From positions 1,178,001 to 1,242,000 of the forward strand of contig OZ345377.1 in NCBI GenBank assembly GCA_977006965.1: a stretch of 64,000 nucleotides of DNA. The letters are read 5' to 3'. Shown here one piece after another: positions 1 through 10,991 of the stretch (positions within the stretch are counted from its first letter, which is position 1; each line of letters opens with the position of its first letter). The notes below the pieces were generated by a model, which had not been told where the DNA came from, did no database searches, and worked only from the letters and a program-made list of their open reading frames with translations. This DNA is from Phymatolithon calcareum. Taxonomy: Eukaryota; Rhodophyta; Florideophyceae; Hapalidiales. The translations under genes and the position numbers were made by a program.

Positions 1-753
1 TCCAATTTGCTGCAACGGGCCTCCAGATCCCGTGCACGCCACCTGGACGATCGACCACAGACAAGCTGCCGCCAAGGGTGATATGCAAAGAATAGATGCC
101 ACTTCATTGGCGTTAAATTCGTTACGTCGTGGGCGGGGATTAAGCACCAAATCGTCCCCAACAAGTTCACCGAGGGCGCTTCTTGCCGCACTGACTTCGT
201 TCTTATCCACCATTTGTTCACTCCCGAACAGCTTGTCATGTGACGGATACTGCATGTAGTACACGAGCCAGGACGACAAACAGGCAATCCACACTTCATA
301 ATTGCAAGATAGAGCACCTGTTTTTTTATCTGACTCAATAAAGCTGGACGGGAATCTTAGTCGGATACCGGCCTGCGTTAGTCGAGTAGCAATTCCGAGC
401 GCAGCGCCCTTCACTGCTGCCGGATTGTGGGACATATACATTTTGAAGCGCCAAAGCGCCTCTGCCATTGACGATCGAAGTATTGCGTTCTTGATCCGCG
501 AAAGTACTAGTCCTACTCCAGTAATACGACGCAAGATATCTCGCAGAACCTCTGCCTGCGCGCCGGTCGAATTTCCACTACGCGCCAATTTAACCAAAAT
601 GCTGTTCGGTGACCTCAAACCGCCGAGATAAGAATTGTACCGTGGAAACTCGCAATAGGGCTGTCCGTCATCCGCTTCCACGATGAGAGCACTAATATCG
701 AAATTCCAGATGTCGCGGACCTTGACAAAGTTCCAAAGATCGGAGTCCTCCAT
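1..753 (-). CDS. Unknown protein, C-terminus cut by the window edge
   Basis: An open frame runs on the reverse strand from an ATG at 753 to the window edge, 251 codons without a stop, so the C-terminus is missing. It begins MEDSDLWNF and codon use looks coding throughout. I recognise no domain. The visible part is mixed alpha/beta-like and includes a hydrophobic patch (WIACLSSWLVYYM, about residues 147-159). The frame is also open for roughly 80 nt upstream of the ATG, back to a TAA at 835-837. Beyond that stop the same frame is open again to 1062 and begins MKIVSMGN. Either an upstream exon exists or the TAA broke a longer gene. The function is unknown. Confidence 0.55.
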   Translation of the reverse strand, partial: MEDSDLWNFVKVRDIWNFDISALIVEADDGQPYCEFPRYNSYLGGLRSPNSILVKLARSGNSTGAQAEVLRDILRRITGVGLVLSRIKNAILRSSMAEALWRFKMYMSHNPAAVKGAALGIATRLTQAGIRLRFPSSFIESDKKTGALSCNYEVWIACLSSWLVYYMQYPSHDKLFGSEQMVDKNEVSAARSALGELVGDDLVLNPRPRRNEFNANEVASILCISPLAAACLWSIVQVACTGSGGPLQQIG

Positions 754-1537
754 GTGGGGAATTTCTGCAGCAGACGAAATCGTTAGACAGACATAGCTCT
801 GTCCAAGCGCTGCCGCGGAGAGATTCAGAATTGATTATGTAGAGGCACATCTTCTTCGATGAGGGCGGAGTACAATATCGAGAATTGGCTCGTATTTGTG
901 AGCACATGCGCGATAGCGGCGGAAGGCTCTATTACAAAAACCGGGCCCTAAAATCCTATAATTGCCAGGTCCGCCGAGCACTGCAGCACGTTTTTTCCGC
1001 ACAATCACAAAAAAACCTCTGCCCCGCGTCTGTAGTTTATTTCCCATGCTCACAATTTTCATTACAGGACAACAACGCGATGGTCATGATATTTTCCGTT
1101 GTACGAAAATCAGGCTTGTTGTACAGGACACGAAAGCTGAAGAAAAACAGCGGACTTGAACGCGAACTGTGCCATGGAAAGGATGACTTGGGTGGAATAA
1201 AAGATTGCAATGCAGATGGGGCCAGTACGCTGCATGTTCGGGGACTGAGGTGGCAAATGGGGCCATATACGGGGCCTCCATAACCCACGAAAGAAATAAA
1301 TTCTACCCTCGAGGGAACCACGGGGTATTGAAGGGGATGAATTACTGATTGCTGCCCTTATCTCAGTTCGTTTTCGTAAAAGCGCAGTTGGAAATGCATG
1401 TAAAACTTCAAAAGTGATAACAACGCTTCATGCACGCTCCGGAGTAATAGGATGTGTTATAAAAGACTTCATGTTAGTTCCTTGCAAGTTAAGACTGGAT
1501 ATTCATTAGTTCGTGCTTTGTTTTGCGCGAACGCTGG
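754..1537. other. Intergenic; possible upstream exon or decayed 5' part of the left-edge gene
   Basis: No independent gene is supported. Short reading frames on both strands overlap and none shows a domain. The reverse-strand frame 835-1062 is in phase with the left-edge gene and separated from it only by one TAA, so part of this stretch may belong to that gene. Confidence 0.3.
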
Positions 1538-1870
1538 GGCAGACCCAAATACAGTAGTCATGGAACCCTTGGAAACCGTTCCTACAAAAGGGAAAGAACA
1601 ACGAGGCTACGATGCCTAAGACGGATGTTTAATCGGGTTCAGTTGTGGAGGAAATTGGTTCGGGCCCAACGCCGTTATCGACTTTGTAGCCTTACAAAGA
1701 AACTTGGTCGCTATGAAAATGACGGAAGAAATTGAGAATGAATGCAAGAGACCGACACTAGCTCTACCTGGAAGAGAAATAAGAATCAAAAAAATACTGA
1801 ACAAATAGTCTGTTGATTAAGGCATGAGAAGCTACCCCTTGGGAGCTCTTTTATATTTTAAAAAATAATC
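1538..1870 (+). mobile_element. LINE 3'-end fragment, frameshifted
   Basis: Translation gives TTRLRCLRRMFNRVQLWRK, then after a frame change ECKRPTLALPGREIRIKKIL followed by a stop. This matches the C-terminal end of the LINE reverse transcriptase at 8297-9787 (TTRLRCLRVIFNRVPLWRK and ECKRLTRALTRREIRIKEIL). The 3' untranslated ends also agree, sharing GAGAAGCT and TTGGGAGCT before an A-rich tail near 1850-1870. It is a severely 5'-truncated copy on the opposite strand from its relative, with at least one frameshift. It is not functional. Confidence 0.75.
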
Positions 1871-2062
1871 TTAACAAATATGCCATATGTCGTCAAACGA
1901 AAATGAGATATCGGGTGCATTAGTTTTGCCATGAGCACTTGACTAGACAATCCATGACTTGATGAGAAACAAGTGAGTCAGAAGCAGGGGTCCTATCCAG
2001 TATACTGGACTTGCAGTATACTGCAATCTACTTGTACTGGAGTGGGACTGCAAAAAACCCGC

Positions 2063-2304
2063 CTACTTGCAATACGAATTGCAAAATGTTTGACTGTGTT
2101 GAGCGGACACAATGTAGTGCATGTCATGCACTCTCTAATTTATACTGTACCATCTCGGTACGTATTATGCCGAATCCATCATAGTCACAAACGTAGAGCA
2201 CCAATTCAAGTGTTTACAGTACTGACGTGGCGTTCAGTCCACGTGTCTACTTGCAATACAACTTGCAGACAATCGCCGGGACTGCTACTTGCAAATCGAA
2301 TTGC
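2063..2304 (+). repeat. Three copies of a 21-bp near-palindromic motif
   Basis: Copies start at 2063, 2247 and 2284 and follow CTACTTGCAATACGAATTGC with one to three changes. The core TTGCAAT..GAATTGCAA is close to a dyad. No gene sits beside it, so it could be a protein-binding site cluster or a remnant of a repeat family. The rest of 1871-2716 holds nothing I can support. Confidence 0.5.
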
Positions 2305-2716
2305 ACTGTATCTAGCAATCAATAAAAATCTACTTGTTAGTAGCCCTGGTCAGAAGGCACAATTTCGTTGACCCGAATAAATGCTCAGACAAGCCGTCGG
2401 TGCGCAGCGGAGTTTTGCACCAGTCTCTGTCAGAGGTGTGACATACTTTCGGCAGGACGGGAGTACATGTCCACCAAGTGCTTTATGATTTCTCAATGGA
2501 TGTCAAAGCCAATCAATCCCAGCTTGATGCGGTATTTTCTGAGTTTTGTGGTTTATGAGTAGTCACATCCAGCATGCACTAAAACGGCTCTAATTCTTTC
2601 GACAAGAAAGAAGCGAAAGTTCGAAGAGGTCAGTGGGGAAATCGAGAAATACGCGGGTAATATCCGTAAGCGGTACTAGATTTAAGTTTCCGAACACAAC
2701 AATGTGCATTTTCCCC

Positions 2717-4258
2717 TCACCCCAGTACAGTCTTCACAGCAACGGCAACCCCCACAACGAAAAACACTACCAGCATTCGACACAGCAAGCGTCCCAGCTT
2801 CTCGTCCACCGGCTCTCCCTTGCTGTTTGGAAAAGGCATGCCCTTCAGAATTCGAAACGCACTCTCGATCACACCATATTTGGCCATTATATCCGGTCGC
2901 ACAACACGCAGCGTGTTCGCAAACATCGGGGAGGACCATAAAACCGGGCGCAGATGACTAAACTCTTCAAACCCGCGTGCGGTTCCGTATGCCCCCATGC
3001 CACTTTCCCCAAATCCCCCAACAAAGCTACCCTCTGGAAAGACCTGCATCACAGTTTCATTAACGCCCACTGTACCGGAGCGGGTGCGATCGACCAGGCT
3101 GCGGGTCGCCTTCTTGTTCCCAAACAAGTACACGGCCAATGGAGATGGGAGTGCGTTGACAATATTCAAACCCTCGTCCATGGATTTCACGCGAATCACA
3201 GATAGTATCGGCCCAAACACTTCCTCTTCCATCAACGGGTCGTCCGCACTGTCAATTTCAACCACCGTCGGTGCAACGTAACGATCATCTTTGTCAGTGT
3301 CACCACCCAGAACGACGTTGCCCTTCGTGCTCGCAAGCCTAGCGGCGACATGCTCCCAATGAGCAGCGGTCACAAGACGCCCAAAATGAGGGCAGTTCTT
3401 TGGATCGGGGCCATAAATCGTCTTGATAGCGTCACAAAGAGCTGTCATAAAATCATCGTACACAGCGTCGTCGACGAGAGCATACTCCACGGCCAGACAA
3501 ATTTGTCCGGCATTCAAGAACCTAGAGCGCACGATCGACTCAGCCGTGGTTCGTAATGACGATGAAGCAGTGACAAAAGCAGGATTCTTCCCGCCTAGCT
3601 CGAGCGTCACGGGCGTGAGATGCGGCGCAGCGGCGGCGAGCACCAAACGGCCGACGCGCGGGCTTCCCGTGAACATGATGTGATCCCACTGGTACGTAAG
3701 CAGCTCCTTAGACACATCGGCATCACCCTGCACGATGGCAAAGATACGCGGGTCGAGAACTTCTGTGAGGCGTGAGACATAAGCGGCACAAGCAGGCGTA
3801 TGTTCCGATGGCTTGAGCACTACTGCATTCCCGGCGGCCAAAGCGGCTATTAGAGGACGGACCAAGAGATGTACAGGATAGTTGCAGGGCCCGATGATAA
3901 GGATGGTGCCTTTTGGGGACGGGGTGACGACGGCCGGCGCACCGTAAAAGCTGGAGATGCGGCGGTCTCGGGCAAGGCGAGGCAAATTTTTCAGCATGTA
4001 GGAAATATCCATGAACATTGGAACGTGCTCATAAAGAATTGACTCACTTCGATGTCTCCGAAGGTCTTTGTGCAATGCCGCGTGCAAATCAGACTCGGTT
4101 TCAGACAGAAATCGGCGCAAAAGACGCAACTGCTCCATTCGAAAAGAGAGCGGGCGGGCGAGACCCGTAGCGAAGGAGGCCTTCAGACGAGCATGAGCAG
4201 AGGCTGGGGTGTCAATTAGGGGTGCAGGTTCCATCTTTGTTTCAGACCGTGGAGCCAT
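2717..4258 (-). CDS. Class 3 (fatty-aldehyde type) aldehyde dehydrogenase with C-terminal membrane anchor
   Basis: Oxidises aldehydes to carboxylates with NAD(P)+. The family is recognised from the NAD-binding segment FTGSPRVGR (about 196-204), the general-base motif ELGGKNPAF with Glu220, the nucleophile motif NAGQICL with Cys254, and EEVFGPILSV (about 345-354). The length (513 aa) fits ALDH3-type enzymes with a tail. The C-terminus carries a hydrophobic stretch (LLCRMLVVFFVVGVAVAV, about 491-508). ALDH3A2 homologues use such a tail as an ER or peroxisome anchor, so a role in medium/long-chain fatty aldehyde clearance on a membrane is likely. It is a single exon with an ATG start. No other gene lies within 2.4 kb downstream except mobile-element debris. 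The exact substrate is inferred. Confidence 0.93.
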   Translation of the reverse strand: MAPRSETKMEPAPLIDTPASAHARLKASFATGLARPLSFRMEQLRLLRRFLSETESDLHAALHKDLRRHRSESILYEHVPMFMDISYMLKNLPRLARDRRISSFYGAPAVVTPSPKGTILIIGPCNYPVHLLVRPLIAALAAGNAVVLKPSEHTPACAAYVSRLTEVLDPRIFAIVQGDADVSKELLTYQWDHIMFTGSPRVGRLVLAAAAPHLTPVTLELGGKNPAFVTASSSLRTTAESIVRSRFLNAGQICLAVEYALVDDAVYDDFMTALCDAIKTIYGPDPKNCPHFGRLVTAAHWEHVAARLASTKGNVVLGGDTDKDDRYVAPTVVEIDSADDPLMEEEVFGPILSVIRVKSMDEGLNIVNALPSPLAVYLFGNKKATRSLVDRTRSGTVGVNETVMQVFPEGSFVGGFGESGMGAYGTARGFEEFSHLRPVLWSSPMFANTLRVVRPDIMAKYGVIESAFRILKGMPFPNSKGEPVDEKLGRLLCRMLVVFFVVGVAVAVKTVLG

Positions 4259-5878
4259 AGTCTAACGGGAGGAGGTGCTAAGAGCAACACTCAAGTTTCC
4301 AAAGATAGAGAGTTGGCGACGAGCGGATTTGCCCGGCGGGAAATCAAGTGGCTGATATAGTACGGAAAGTTTGAGATGGAGATTGATGACGTAAAAAAAT
4401 CTCACAATTCAGGGCATTCGGCAGTCTCAAATGTTGCCGGCACGTTCTGATCCCTGCATAACTATTAGAAACGCGCACATATTGCAGGGTTTGTCCTCGA
4501 AGATATGGCCCATTGTGGCAAACTCGAAGTCTGATCAAGTTTTTTTTCGACCAGATGAGACTTCACACTTGGTGCCTGTTTGGACGATTTGAGGATAGGT
4601 CACACTGCCAAGTGATTCCAAGTTTTTGTACATCGAGTCCACTTCGGCATACGGACTCATTGCCATGGACGTAGAGAGCATTTGACATTTCCGTCTTCTA
4701 TTGCCACCACATGTGGCAGCTGACGCCGAACTCACGTCCGGTCAATGCCGGATCATGCCTGTCTGTGGTTGTCGAAAATACTTGATAGCTTCCCGCCGTG
4801 GTTGTAAGGGCACAAGTCGGCTGCACGCCGAAGCCATAAGCGACCTTGACAAACAGTGTGTTTCGCTTACTCTGTGTGCTGAGAAGTTTGCCAACGTCCG
4901 GCACAACGAGAGTGCTACCTTGCAAAGAGAAAAAGTTTTCAGTGGACATAAACCACACACCAGGTCGATAGATCAGGGCTGCGGGAAAGTTGTTTTGCAG
5001 CTGTAGTATAACCCCTCATAATGCAGCTCTTTGCAACTCAAAACCTGCAGATGCATATTCCCGCGAAAACTTGCGAGAAATCAGTCTATTGGTCCGTTGA
5101 ATTCGTGAAATCATTAAGTTAGGTATGATTGAGTCGAGTGGATATGCCCAATGAAATGGTGTTTCATGCACACATACAAAGTGCTGAAACCCTGAAACTC
5201 GATATTTGCGATGTTCCTGTTGTGCAGTACTGTACTGTCCAGCGGAGCTAATCGACCATCTTTGTACGTGACGTACGAAAAGTGCTATATTGTCCTCATT
5301 TCGTTCCTTTTCTTCAGTTTTTTGATTAGTGCACTGTCTACTTCTTAGCTTTCTGCAGTTGCTTTCAAATGTGAAGAACGGATTTGGAAGTGTTCTTGAC
5401 TGTTGAACTGCCGTCTAAATAGCTGTCCAGATTTTCGAACGAACCCTCCTCAGAGATTTTCTAAAAAATTTAGGTAACCCTATGGCAAGTTTTTGAAAAA
5501 GTTTCCGCGCCGTTTCGTAAAATTTTTCTTGTGCTTAGCCAATTATGTAGTGCCATAACAAAAAATATCCAATGAGGGTCTCGGATTCCCAAGCTCATAA
5601 AAAATAAATGTCAAAATCTGAGATACGTCATGAGGAAGTACAGTAGGTTGTTTTTTTAGGACCTATTGTAACGAACGCGTTGGTATTGGTACTTGTTAGT
5701 TCGTTGTTAGTGAATGTTGCAAAAGCACTCTGGAGGACACACCGCACAGTACAGTCGTCTGTGCGGTTTCGCTTATTATGAAACGTGTGCCCGTGGAGAC
5801 GGTAACTGTCTCCACTGCAGTATTGCTGCGATGTCTTCTTCTTGTGTGTTAGGAGAGGGACGTTCTTGAGAATACAGA

Positions 5879-5910
5879 TTTTGCGTCCGTCCTATAGGAC
5901 GGACGCAAAA
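5879..5910. repeat. Perfect 32-bp palindrome
   Basis: Both arms are 16 bp: TTTTGCGTCCGTCCTA and its exact reverse complement, with no spacer. It lies in gene-poor DNA. It could extrude as a cruciform or be the end of a foldback element; nothing nearby decides. Confidence 0.85.
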
Positions 5911-6588
5911 CCAGTCTGAAAAAGTCCGCAGTTTCAGTCCTAAATATTTTAACTGGTATGATACATGAGGACGCGGCATTGGTCAAAGTGGCTACTGCGT
6001 GCATCTATGGGACAATTTTCTCATAACGATTTCGAGTTTTCGGAAGTGGAATTGCTTTGCAACCAAACTTTTTGTGATGGACTTGCCAAAAACTCTTGTG
6101 GAACCGTTTTTCAAGTTTTTCACTGGGGGAGAAAGTTTGAGTCCATACCATAGAAATATGGTAAAATAACCATATTTTTTAAGTTATTTTGAAAGCCACT
6201 GCTGGGACCTTGTTTTTCTGCGTATTTGAACGACACTGGTTGAGCACCCAGTGCAAAACATTGAACTGGGAGAATTTTTGTACTGCGCATATGTCATATG
6301 ACAAAATTTCTCTCATTCGATGAAAAGCTGGGAGATGTAGTCCTTTCCTGAAATAGGGTACAGTATGAGACTCAAGCATTTTCAACGCACCAGGATCTAT
6401 TGCAATGTAGCTGCAAATGCGAGCTGTGTGTTTATCGCTCTCAATTTAATTGCCAGCATTAGGACTTCAACTGGATGTAGAGACGCTCCTGGAAGCACGT
6501 GGCTTCTTAGAGACTTCGCCGCGACGCTGTGAACCGAAATCATTGATTTTGGCAATGGCAAGGAACTACAGAAATGACCACATTTAGT

Positions 6589-7694
6589 GCGGCCCGCACT
6601 GATTACGAACATGAACGTAGGACGTGCGCTCAATACTTGGTGCGACCCGTACTAATTGCGAACCCGACGTACTAGTCAGGAACACGCGCTAATAGTTGTG
6701 ACCAACAGGTAGTGTGGTAGATTTACTAAAACATTTTTTAGTTGGCTTTTCAGAGCAATGAGCTCATTGTCCTCATCTTCCAACATACTGTGGATGCTGG
6801 TAGTGCAGAACAGTGTACTGTTGGCAGTGATTCTCAGCAGTCTACAGATAGTTTTCCGTCTTGCCAATAGCGAGCTTTCAAGCAACGAACCTTAAATGTC
6901 TTTTCAGATTACTATTATTATTGCACAGACAGTCAGTTGTTGTTGACCACAGACGTAATGTAAAGGAACTCGTCCATGGGAAAAGATAATTCAGGAGTTG
7001 TGTTTGAACGAAACGGGACAGAAGAAAGGAGATGTATTGAAACTGAATATAGGTTTCAAGTAACGGGACATAGCCAAGAACTCTGCAAGAGACAATTGAC
7101 AATCTTCAGAGCTTGTCATCTTACATTCACCCGAAGGGATGTGCCATCTGCCGATGAGTTAATCACAGTAGGGGGCAACATGTTTATCTAAATCTGCGGA
7201 TGACTTATGCATCTCGCATGCAGCACCCTCCAAGGTTTCCATTAAAAAATCCTTACATTGTTTCAGAACGGATTGAGAATTGTAAGGAGAGCTAATATAC
7301 TACCTTCCATTGCATAGGATTAGACTGTAGACTCGATAAATGCGCACTGTTCCATAACGCGTTCTTAGCAGGACCCTACAAATAGTAAATAAAATACATC
7401 GGTCGAGGGTACAAGGAGATGTGCACTACAGTTTGCAAAGAGATGTCCCTGGCATTGGTGCTGCACAGACTTTCTAACCTTCTGTGAGGTGTACAATAGC
7501 ACGTGGCAGATCTCAAAGGCAAATCAACACAGGAGAAAGAAGAAACGATTCTGTAAAGGTTTTCATTCTATTGACCCTTACTATTGCAATAACGGGAACA
7601 AAAACAGAAAACAATTAGTGCCGCCCGAACTAATTAGAAACCTGACGTACTACTTAGGAACCCGCTCTAATAAAGAACCCGCACTAAATGTGGC
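6589..7694 (+). repeat. Two dispersed copies of a CCCG(C/T)ACTAATT..GAAC motif block
   Basis: The blocks at 6589-6698 and 7616-7694 share strings such as CCCG.ACTAATT, GACGTACTA and TAGGAACCCGC or close variants in the same order. They look like two decayed copies of a short repeat roughly 80-110 bp long. No coding content was seen. Edges are approximate. Confidence 0.4.
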
Positions 7695-8004
7695 CGTTAC
7701 TGTAGTTGGGAGATCTGAAATCACTGTAGCATCTGTTGAGAAAAACTGGTGACATTTCTCGGCATAATTTTTCAAATTGAGCAAGGAGTCTCTTCTGATA
7801 CTGCGCAAAGGTTGGATGTGATGTTTTCCCGGACTTAGTACTTTACGGATGTGTGTGGTAGGCGAAGCCTAAGGCATTCAGCATTCTAGATTCAAAATTC
7901 AGAAAGGGGAGACTTCATGATCCCCCCGAACTTCACCTTGCGAGTAGCAGGACCGCTGTTGGAAAGATTATCTAAGCCGAGACACTTCAGTAACTTAAAA
8001 ACTC

Positions 8005-8145
8005 CTCGATGCGCATTTCTCTTCCTACAAGTGCTATTGTGAGCTTAATGTTCATCTTTGGTTGGGATAAACTTCTGTGTAGGACCACCATATCCATCAC
8101 CGCTCTGATAGCAAAGCGGCTGATGATAAAGGGAGTGGAAACCCG
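8005..8145 (-). mobile_element. LINE 3'-end fragment
   Basis: The complementary-strand peptide RISLPTSAIVSLMFIFGWDK resembles the complement of the 3' coding end of the adjacent LINE copy (RISLLVRARVSLLHSYSVSW over 8320-8380). A second, shorter, diverged 3' fragment of the same family therefore lies immediately downstream in the same orientation. It is too decayed to assign exact ends. Confidence 0.45.
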
Positions 8146-8296
8146 GTGTGCACTTTATTTACCGTTCACAATCGCGATCATTGTCTATTGCACCGTACGA
8201 CGCAAGTGGGGATATATATTGATTTTATTTTAAAAGCTCCCAAAGCCTCAAATTGAGTAACAGGGCAGCTTCTCGATGTTTTCGATACTCATCTCT

Positions 8297-9787
8297 CTAC
8301 TCTCCTTCTAATATCTCCTTAATTCGAATTTCTCTCCTTGTAAGGGCCCGAGTAAGTCTTTTGCATTCATATTCCGTTTCTTGGTCCATCTTCATAGTCC
8401 GTAGTATACGTTGCAACACGATAAGCTCCACCACAGCACCATCCCCAAAGTATTTCGCCAGAATGGACTTTCTCCACAAAGGAACTCTGTTGAAAATAAC
8501 TCGCAGGCATCTCAAACGCGTAGTTCTGTCCCTTATATATAGCACTCCTGGTAGGTCGTTCGGTACGTCGATCGGGATTTTAACTGTCGGACCCTCTTCT
8601 TCCAACGACCAGACTTTGACTGTTGCTTGTAGGCGTCGATTTTTTGACACCATACCTTCTTCCGCTTGTTTGAGAGCTTCTTTAAGGTATTCCTCTTCCC
8701 CCGGATACCCAATGTCCTTTGATACTTCTTCCAGGTCATCTTCTCTTCCCTGGTATTCTTCTGAAAGCTCCAGGAACTTCCTCCGTCTTACCAAGCTTAA
8801 GGCGAACCTTTCAGCCTGGTGCATTTTCCTCATCTGTGGGCTGGCGAGACGGCAGAGCACTCGCATCCTCTCCCTTCGATACTCGGCATATTTTCCGAAA
8901 ACGTATCTGTAGAAAAGACCTTCTGCTGCTTCAATTGCCGATAGTAGTCGTTTCGTGATCGGTGTCAGGTGGTTGGCATACTCCCATTTGGGGAGAATCA
9001 ACGACTTGAAAATCCTGATACACGTGGTTAGTTGGAGTCCTCTGACGTTCAGGCCAATTTGTCGGAGTTTGTGTATGCATCCCACCGCATTCCGAACTCT
9101 TGAGATTGCTGTATCGCCGGTGACTCCATTGTTGTTCAAACTGATCCCCAGGTAGGACAGTCTCCAGGCCTGGTGCAGCTCTTTTCCTGCAAGGAAGAAT
9201 TTCTTTTTTGGGAGTCCTTTGTACTTAAGCACCTCGCTCTTTCCTGGCTTCGTGTTCCATTTCATGGAGTTCTCGGCTGCCCACTTCGTAGCTATGTCCA
9301 ATAGTTTTTGCAATCCTTTTGCATTCTTTGCCTGAAGAAGAACGTCATCCGCAAATAGCTGCGCTGGATGGTCAGACACTATTCTTGTTACTTGGGCGGC
9401 GACTTCGGCGAACGTATCCATGAATATGTTATATAGGCACGGACTCAGCGGGGAACCCTGCGGAACACCTCGGTCGATAATGCACCATGTTTTCGTTTCA
9501 TCTCCTGCAGAGGTAATCCACAACGGTTTCATCAGGTAAGATACCATCTTTGTTATATGCACCGGCAACTTCTTCTTCAGTCGCTCGAGGAGGATATCCC
9601 TCGGGACGCTGTCATACGCTGCTGACAAGTCAAGTACAGCAACGAACGGGTGACCATTTTGCATTGTATTCTTTGCTCGAAGTATGGCCAAATGTGTGCT
9701 CTTGTCTCTTTGAAAACCCAGTTGTGCTCTGTTAAACCGGTAGTGATCCCACGACGCATGTGAGTAACATGGGATCTTGCAGGTCAC
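8297..9787 (-). pseudogene. LINE (non-LTR retrotransposon) reverse transcriptase, 5'-truncated
   Basis: A 496-codon open frame encodes the C-terminal half of a non-LTR reverse transcriptase. The order is the finger motif GFQRDKSTHLAILRAK (residues 24-39), motif A LDLSAAYDSVPRD with catalytic Asp, motif B GVPQGSPLSPCLYNIFMD, motif C LFADDVLL with the Asp pair, and a YLGISLN segment. A thumb and long connector domain follow. The endonuclease and the earliest reverse transcriptase motifs are missing, which is typical of 5' truncation on insertion. The 3' untranslated end continues to about 8220 with GAGAAGCTGCCC and TTGGGAGCT, shared with the copy at 1538-1870. The open frame and intact catalytic Asps suggest a recent insertion. 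It cannot move alone. Confidence 0.9.
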
Positions 9788-9850
9788 TGCTGAATCCCAA
9801 GAAATGATGCTGCCGCCGAATTAGCAAGAAGGGGTATTTGCGAATCAAAC

Positions 9851-10310
9851 TTGTTGGAACATCAGGCGATTCCTCTCACACTAGAAGCACCGAGCTCCAT
9901 CATTAAAACATCCGTTAAACCCGAGCCTGTCTTCATCCCGACACTGCCCGAAGAGCTAACCATACCGCATAGACGAGCGGAGGTGATCTTACACCAACTG
10001 ATTGTGGAGTGCACCCCTATGGTGGCCGCCTTTAGGCACGGATGCAACATGTCGTACGATCCAGTGTGCAAGGCCTGCAATTCCGGTTCCAAATAAACTA
10101 CCGAGCACCTGATTTTACGTTGTGGTGGACGCTCCGTCCCCAGACGTAAGTTTATTGGACGAGTTGGTACCAAAACGGTAGAGGAACTATGCCGTGAGAG
10201 ACCCCTAGCGATATTAAGATTTCTGAACAATGAGAAGCTGCTGCAGAACAGCTTCTGACGCTCACCCTCAATGTGAGCGATCTTTCCGCAATAAAGAAAG
10301 AAAGACAACA
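9851..10310 (+). mobile_element. Second LINE-type 3' end, opposite orientation, with an internal stop
   Basis: The forward frame from 9851 encodes a Cys-rich stretch (CNMSYDPVCKACNSGSK). It is interrupted by TAA at 10094-10096 and continues in frame as TTEHLILRCGGRSVPRRKFI to a stop near 10255. The C..C....H....C pattern followed by TEHL..RC is typical of the tail of LINE ORF2 proteins. The piece ends with an AATAAAGAAAGAAAGA tail near 10310, consistent with a non-LTR 3' terminus. It is unrelated in sequence to the reverse-strand LINE at 8297-9787, and the two lie with their truncated 5' ends together. Confidence 0.6.
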
Positions 10311-10391
10311 TGGGATCGCCTTCCTAAAGTTTCTCTATTTACTTGCCAAACTTGGGGATGAAATCTGTAGCTCACGAAGAAACTTCATCCG

Positions 10392-10991
10392 CTAAATATT
10401 CTCTGCTACCTTCTTTCGAATTTTTCTTTCCTTATTACGGCGGTTTTTAGCTCTCCTGACTGATATCTTAGCCTGTAATAGCGGTTCACAGTGGACTACT
10501 AACTCCTCCTCTTCTGGCTTGAATGTCGGCTCATAGAACGGATAAGATCGAATTTTGGGGGAAACAGGAGCTTTTCATAGGCACCACAGACGCTCCTTGT
10601 CATCCTCAATAGCTAAAACCGCAATTTGGTCAAGGCAAACGGTGTGAAAAACGTGGCCACAGAAAAGCTTCAGAACATGTCCTTGTAAGTTTTCGGGACA
10701 CGCAGCGCACTCTTTGGGAAACGGTATCCACACTTCCTTGCTTGAGACGCCGGGTGCCAAAGCTGTTTCAGACCGCGCGACGGTTTTCGCCATGAGTCGA
10801 GTCCAGGGTCGTGGTGTGGAAGTGTCTGATTTTTTGATTGAATTTAAAAAATAGAGCTCTGTTACTCGCTTGCTGAGCCGACCATACCGAACGCCGGCAA
10901 TTTGCTTGATGCCGCCGAGCCGGGTCAAGCGGTGAATGACCTTGACAGAGATGCTGTCATGGAGAGGAACACCTTGGCGAGCAAGAGCCAT
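10392..10991 (-). pseudogene. RING-H2 zinc-finger protein, probably broken by a stop inside the RING
   Basis: The frame starts at an ATG (10991, MALARQGVPL) and reads to TGA at 10575-10577, 138 codons. Near its end it has CAACPENLQG, then LFCGHVFHTVC and ...RLWCL. This is the C-x2-C ... C-x-H-x2-H-x2-C order of a RING-H2 ubiquitin-ligase domain. The last zinc pair (C-x2-C) is missing because the TGA falls exactly there. The same frame continues after the TGA for about 60 codons of charged sequence (KAPVSPKIRS ... KVAENI) to TAG near 10392. The simplest reading is a functional gene that lost a few bases in the last zinc pair. A short unrecognised intron is the alternative. Confidence 0.6.

Larger units (their letters stand above)
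4259..8004. other. Gene-poor stretch with short repeats and hairpins
   Basis: About 3.7 kb without a supportable gene. It contains many short overlapping frames on both strands, a perfect palindrome at 5879-5910, and a related motif family at 6589-6698 and 7616-7694. The longest frame that looks faintly coding is 86 codons on the reverse strand ending at 4698; it has no recognisable domain and no partner exon. Confidence 0.5.

Noticed and set aside
4698-4958. 86-codon reverse-strand frame with Thr/Ser-rich sequence
   Set aside because: Looks faintly coding but has no recognisable feature and overlaps a longer forward frame; insufficient support.
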